From NCBI RefSeq assembly GCF_000276665.1, contig NW_004955447.1, positions 10,645,017 to 10,709,016 of the forward strand: a DNA stretch of 64,000 nt. The letters are read 5' to 3'. Both the position numbers and the translations under genes were made by a program. The notes under the pieces were generated by a model. The model had not been told where the DNA came from, made no database searches, and saw only the letters and a program-made list of their open reading frames with translations. Shown one piece after another: positions 60,404-64,000 of this stretch; the first letter of the stretch is position 1, and each line of letters opens with the position of its first letter. This DNA comes from Chinchilla lanigera. Its lineage: Eukaryota; Chordata; Mammalia; Rodentia; Chinchillidae.

Positions 60404-61949
60404 GTTCACACATCCTTTCTACTAACCATATCTCCCAAGTTTGTAGGAATAGTGCAGCCATAAGTACTCTAAAGGAGTAGCCTATTAAATATTTAGTGAT
60501 AAAGCAGGGCTGTGAAATAGCAAACACACATTCACCTTCAGCTAAAGACAGTACAATACGCCGAGACACAGTTCTAATGCCATCAGGACCTGTGGAATGG
60601 ACGACTGCTTAGAATGACATGCTACTAGAAAACAAAGACTAGATCTGATCAAATCTTCTAATGTTAGGACTGGGAATTATTCCAGTTACTTCTTCTAAAA
60701 TGGGAGGGAAAGGATTCCTTAAAGCCCAGAAAGATTTGCAGGTGTGAAGACTAACACCTTCTACAAATGAAACAAACATACAAAGCTAGATTTTTATGAG
60801 TTAAATCATAACTCCACAAGTTTTCTATTCGAGTGATGGTCACCTGAATACCTCTTATAAAATATAACTTAATCAAAATCAAGCATCAATGATTCAATAT
60901 TTTTCATTAGCAACCTCAGCTTTTTCAAGAGATCAATTTTTTTTTTAAGAAAAGGCAATTAGTGCACGGAAAGACAAAGACAAAGTGCCCATTCACAGTG
61001 CCATACTTTCAAAACAAAATAGAACATAGCCATTTTCTACAAACACCAAAGCAGTCAGAGCTAACCTAGAACTAAGGAACTTAATTTTTTCATTATTGAA
61101 ATTGAAAAGCACTTCTCTTTACACAAGTTAGCTGTTTAAGAAAACTATCCTTGCACAGTTTTTTACCTTTAGTTACTAAAAACAAAAAAAACTGGATGCA
61201 ACAAAGCTGGGAGACATTTCAACATAAATATCCTTCAACTTCTACCCAAATTATCTAGTATCCTCTTTTGGTGCTACTATAACAGAACTACCGATTCTGT
61301 TTGCAATCCTTGCACAGACAAATGGGGCGCCGGAACTTCAGATCATTTAGTACCATTACTAATTCAAAACTGTATTAAGAAATCTAGCTAAGCTCTGTGG
61401 TCCCACAGGGAAATGCAGTATGGGAGAATCTCCGAAAAGAAATTCGCGGAACAAGTGTTTCTTTGAAGATTCTGTGATGACATTCTGTAGTGATGCTAAC
61501 CCCTAGCACACTAAAATTAGCGAACCGCCTATTTACTTCGGAGCAAAACACCGAAGACAATTTTTTTTTTCCTTCCTGCCAGACTCTATGCGTCTCATTT
61601 CCCCAGCAGCTGGCTGGAAGTATGTAAAATCGTAAACGCAAGGAGCCCTCTACTTCCTAACGTGTAATCCACCCAGGAAAGTAAACATCACAGAGAGCAG
61701 TGGCTTCGGCTGGGAAGGAGACTGTGGCGGGGATGCTCACACAGTTGTTTACAATGTTCTCCAACTACCGCAGGCGGGGATCACACGGAGACCCAGGGAG
61801 GAGGCGCCCCGAAGCTGCCTCAGGAGACTCCAGTTCGCCCAACTGCGCTCTATCTCCAGCCACAAAAAAAGGCAGTGCGTGTTTCTATCCAAGCAAAGTA
61901 ACCAGAGCATTCTTGGGGCCAGGGGCTGATCAATTGCTTCAATCTGCGC
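60404..61949. other. CpG island shore
   Basis: Composition rises from AT-rich (60.4-61.3 kb) to mixed with increasing CpG from 61.4 kb on. Several overlapping short frames, none with a domain. Confidence 0.55.
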
Positions 61950-62296
61950 CACTCTAGCTGGTCCAGGCTGGGTGCGTCGAGCGCTGCACCACAGACTCGA
62001 GCGCCTCGTACGCAGTCACCCAGCTGCGTCTCTCCCGGGGAGAGGGAACGCGCGGGGAGTCTTCCTCTCAACCCTGCCGGGCCCCCTCGGCCTTGGCCTC
62101 CTTAAACCAGATTTTCCAGTTAAGCGGATCCCAAGCGATTTCGATGAGCAAGCCTAGCTGAGGAAGCATCAGCTCTCTCATCCCAGCACAGATCTCCGTG
62201 CCATCCCCGGGGCGCGCACACGCAGACACGCACACACCGACCCCACTGCCAACTAACCCCGCAGAGAAGGTCGCCCCCACCCCTGAACACCCTGAA

Positions 62297-62327
62297 CACA
62301 CACGCGCGCGCGCACACACACACACAC
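62297..62327. repeat. Alternating (CA)/(CG) dinucleotide tract
   Basis: An uninterrupted alternating purine-pyrimidine run goes from CA repeats into CG repeats and back to CA, inside the CpG island. This composition favours left-handed Z-DNA. Confidence 0.8.
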
Positions 62328-63134
62328 CTGTACCGGCGGGTGCCGGGCTCGCTCGGCCCGCAAGCGCCCACGGGGACCAGCGTCTGGGTGGCGGAGGCAC
62401 CGGCGCTGGGCTGCAGCCCGGAGACTTCTCATCTCCCGGGAGAAGGGCCAGGTGCCAACCCTCCTACCTGTAACCGCCGGCCACGGCCACCGACGCTCTG
62501 CCCACCCCACCCCGGCTCCAGATTCATTCGGCACCACCCGCTGCCCGTGCCCACGACCGGCACAGCTCAGCCAGGCCACCTACGAAAGCGGCAGCTTCCT
62601 CCAGCCACAGCCATCTAACAAAGCCCGGGCGCGCAGGTCTAAACCAAACTGCCGTGAAGGGGACACCGCGCGCAGGGTGCGAGAAGCGGGCGCTGCTCCA
62701 CGACTCTGGGGCGCGACCTGGACGAACGCGGCCACCGTGGACGCTCGCGGCCGGCGTCGGGAGGGTCGCGCCAGGCTCGCCGCCCCGCATTCTCCGCCAT
62801 CCAAGAGCCCCGCTCCTCACCGGTCCCCGGCGCTCCTCCAGCCTCTCCCACTCGACTGGAAGAGCCCCGGCCCGGCGGAGAACAGGCGCCCCCTCGACTG
62901 CCGGCTGCCCTCGCGGGGGAAGACACGGGGGGCGAGGGGAGGGGAAACTCCGGGGACCGAACCCGTGCCTGCGCCCCAGCGTGTGCGCCCGCGAAGGCGC
63001 CGGTCTCCTCTGCCGTTCGTCACCCGTCGGCCGCCACATCGCCCAATGGCTGGGGAACCTCGAACCCGTGCCCAACCAAAGCCCAGCGCCCACCAGCCAG
63101 GAGGCTCGCTCCCCGCCCCGCACCACGATCGGAT

Positions 63135-63163
63135 GAGTGTGTGTGCGTGCGTGTGCGAGCGCG
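63135..63163. repeat. (GT)/(GC) alternating tract in the CpG island
   Basis: A run of GTGTGTGCGTGCGTGTGCG type, mostly alternating purine-pyrimidine, about 150 bp downstream (minus strand) of the putative first-exon donor. It is a second Z-DNA-prone tract in the same island. Confidence 0.7.
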
Positions 63164-63342
63164 TGAGGGCGAGTGTGAGGCGAGTGTGCGAGTGGAAGGG
63201 TGAGTGTGCGCGAACCCCACAAGCCCCCCTCCCAGCTGCTTGTCCGGCGAATGCCACCGCCTGCGCCGGGCCAGGGCAACCACCACCAGGGAGAGTGCGA
63301 GGCTTAAATTACCTTTCGCCACCGCCGGTCCCGAGCTCGTCC

Positions 63343-63392
63343 CATCAGCTCCTCAACAACCTGCAGCGGGGCGCAGTTTCCAATCCGGCCAT
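63343..63392 (-). other. Overlapping upstream ORF and downstream AUG (TGATG)
   Basis: On the minus strand an AUG at 63,392-63,390 opens a 15-codon frame (MAGLETAPRCRLLRS) that stops at 63,347-63,345. The stop overlaps a second AUG at 63,345-63,343 as TGATG. The second frame stays open through the putative donor at 63,313. The first AUG has T at -3 and G at +4, a middling Kozak context. If the exon is transcribed this is a stop-start arrangement of the kind seen in reinitiation-regulated leaders. Translation is inferred only. Confidence 0.35.
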
Positions 63393-63724
63393 GGAGCACG
63401 GGGCAGCGCGGGTCCCCGCCACCCGCGGCGGGGACGGAGGACGAAGTGCAGAGGGCGGCGGGAGGGTGGAGACCCCAGTCCAGCAAACAGCAACAGAAAG
63501 TCTCTCTCCCTGTCTTCGGCTACACAGCCATGGAGAAGGGAAGGGGCGGGAAAAAGCCCCAGCGCCCGGCTCCGCTTAGGCTTCCTCGCTTCCCACACCC
63601 CAGCGGGGCGACAGCGGAGCGCAGAGAAAGGAGGGTCCACACGTCTCCCGAGTCCACAGTTGCACAACTTCGGAGTCGGGCTGGGTCGGCGGCGGCCGGG
63701 GACCGCGGGCGGCTCTCAACCTGC

Positions 63725-63776
63725 GGCAGCCGCCGCCGCCACCGCCGGGCTGCTGCGCCCCTCGCCGCCGCCGCTC
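63725..63776. repeat. GC-rich CCG/GCC triplet repeat
   Basis: Two blocks of GCC/CCG triplets flank a short CTG-rich linker within the putative first exon or proximal promoter. They are imperfect and short (up to about five units), typical of CpG-island 5'UTRs and of length-variable sites. Confidence 0.6.
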
Positions 63777-64000
63777 GGGAGAAGACGCCGCCGCGCGCGA
63801 GGCTCTGCCACCATCCCCCGCCGATCGCAGACCCAGTTCCCACCCCACCCCCTTCCCTTTCTTCTTCTTCCTCCTCTTCCTCGTCCTCCCCTCCGCCTGG
63901 CGCGGGAGGGCTGCGAAGGCAGGGCAGCGCGAGGGCCCGGCGCCCCTCCGCGCGCGGCTCTCCGTCTCCTCCCGCCGCTGCCCGGGCTCCGCTGTCCGCC

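Larger units (their letters stand above)
63313..63850 (-). other. Probable first exon (5' part) of an unidentified leftward-transcribed gene
   Basis: Inside the CpG island the minus strand reads out of GC-rich, 5'UTR-like sequence into a plausible splice donor: the exon would end ...GCGAAAG at 63,313 and the intron begin GTAAT at 63,312. No long frame with recognisable protein domains is open here on the minus strand. Two short AUG frames lie just before the donor, so the exon is most likely 5'UTR, or carries only a very short N-terminus (MGRARDRRWRK, open through the donor). The upstream limit is not visible; 63,850 is where a purine-rich GAA/GGA tract begins, and the start site may lie there or beyond the window. 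The gene is not recognised. A plus-strand or bidirectional transcript from the same island cannot be excluded. Confidence 0.45.
61950..64000. promoter_or_regulatory. CpG island promoter
   Basis: Base composition changes abruptly from about 60-65% AT to GC-rich sequence with very frequent CpG, in a window otherwise depleted of CpG. The densest part is 62,600-64,000 and runs off the right edge. There is no obvious TATA box, as is usual for CpG-island promoters. Visible elements include GC boxes, an E2F-like TTTCCCGC on the minus strand near 63,545-63,553, a CCAAT pentamer at about 63,043, (CCG)n triplets at 63,725-63,776 and a pyrimidine tract at 63,848-63,896. Islands of this size normally mark the 5' end of a housekeeping or developmental gene. 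The minus-strand donor at 63,313 suggests leftward transcription. Confidence 0.85.

Noticed and set aside
62524..63279. 251-codon minus-strand open frame in the CpG island
   Set aside because: Same composition effect. It lies on the intron side of the putative donor and contains a translated GT/CA repeat.
62452..63579. 375-codon plus-strand open frame in the CpG island
   Set aside because: GC-rich islands lack stop codons by composition, and large frames occur on both strands over the same bases (251 codons on the minus strand). The product is low-complexity and has no recognisable domain.
1..64000. CRISPR array, operon, insertion sequence or phage-like system
   Set aside because: No regularly spaced direct repeats, no ribosome binding sites with tightly packed genes, and rodent SINEs throughout. 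The DNA is a mammalian nuclear segment.

Overview
The window is vertebrate nuclear DNA, very probably from a non-murine rodent. The evidence is its SINE content: many ID elements (tRNA-derived, usually with an A-rich tail and flanking target-site duplications), B1-type 7SL-derived SINEs and one B1-ID composite. These sit in AT-rich, repeat-laden, non-coding sequence with old mammalian repeats (MIR, L2, L1, MaLR LTRs, Tigger- and mariner-type DNA transposon relics). The ID copies share the core CCTGCCTGGCAAG, which differs from the murine form I know. I cannot name the species.

There is no prokaryotic-style coding content, and I found no complete protein-coding gene. Nearly all open reading frames are 60-110 codons, lie on both strands, and coincide with repeats or the CpG island, so I treat them as chance. 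The one gene-like feature is at the right edge. From about 61.7 kb to the end the sequence turns into a strong CpG island. On the minus strand a plausible 5' splice donor (AAAG|GTAAT) sits at 63,313/63,312. This suggests that the last ~0.7 kb holds the first, probably mostly untranslated, exon of a gene transcribed leftward, and that much of the remaining 63 kb is its first intron. I could not identify the gene. Two short upstream reading frames in that exon overlap as TGATG.

Layout: 0-13 kb is AT-rich intron-like sequence with scattered ID/B1/MIR copies, two facing mariner-like transposase remnants (6.0-6.3 kb), a MaLR-type LTR (10.0-10.35 kb), a B1-ID composite (11.2-11.4 kb) and a repeat-free, CpG-retaining block (12.4-12.8 kb). 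At 13.8-14.4 kb lies an old MLT1-type LTR. 14.4-30 kb holds ID and MIR copies, an E-box cluster with a perfect dyad (18.8-18.95 kb), a 63-bp tandem duplication (19.1-19.3 kb) and a homeodomain-site-rich block (27.0-27.2 kb). 30-40 kb holds MIR/L2 relics and a MIR split by a B1. 40.7-42.1 kb is a 5'-truncated L1 with a microsatellite block inside it. 42-52 kb has five fairly young ID/L2 insertions. 52-55 kb has an L1M relic and a MER8-like Tigger copy. 55-61.6 kb is AT-rich with microsatellites. 61.7-64 kb is the CpG island promoter.

Nothing here forms a pathway or operon. The plausible biology is a promoter and first intron with embedded regulatory candidates, plus a record of retroposition. 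Repeat family names come from remembered consensus features, not from a database search.
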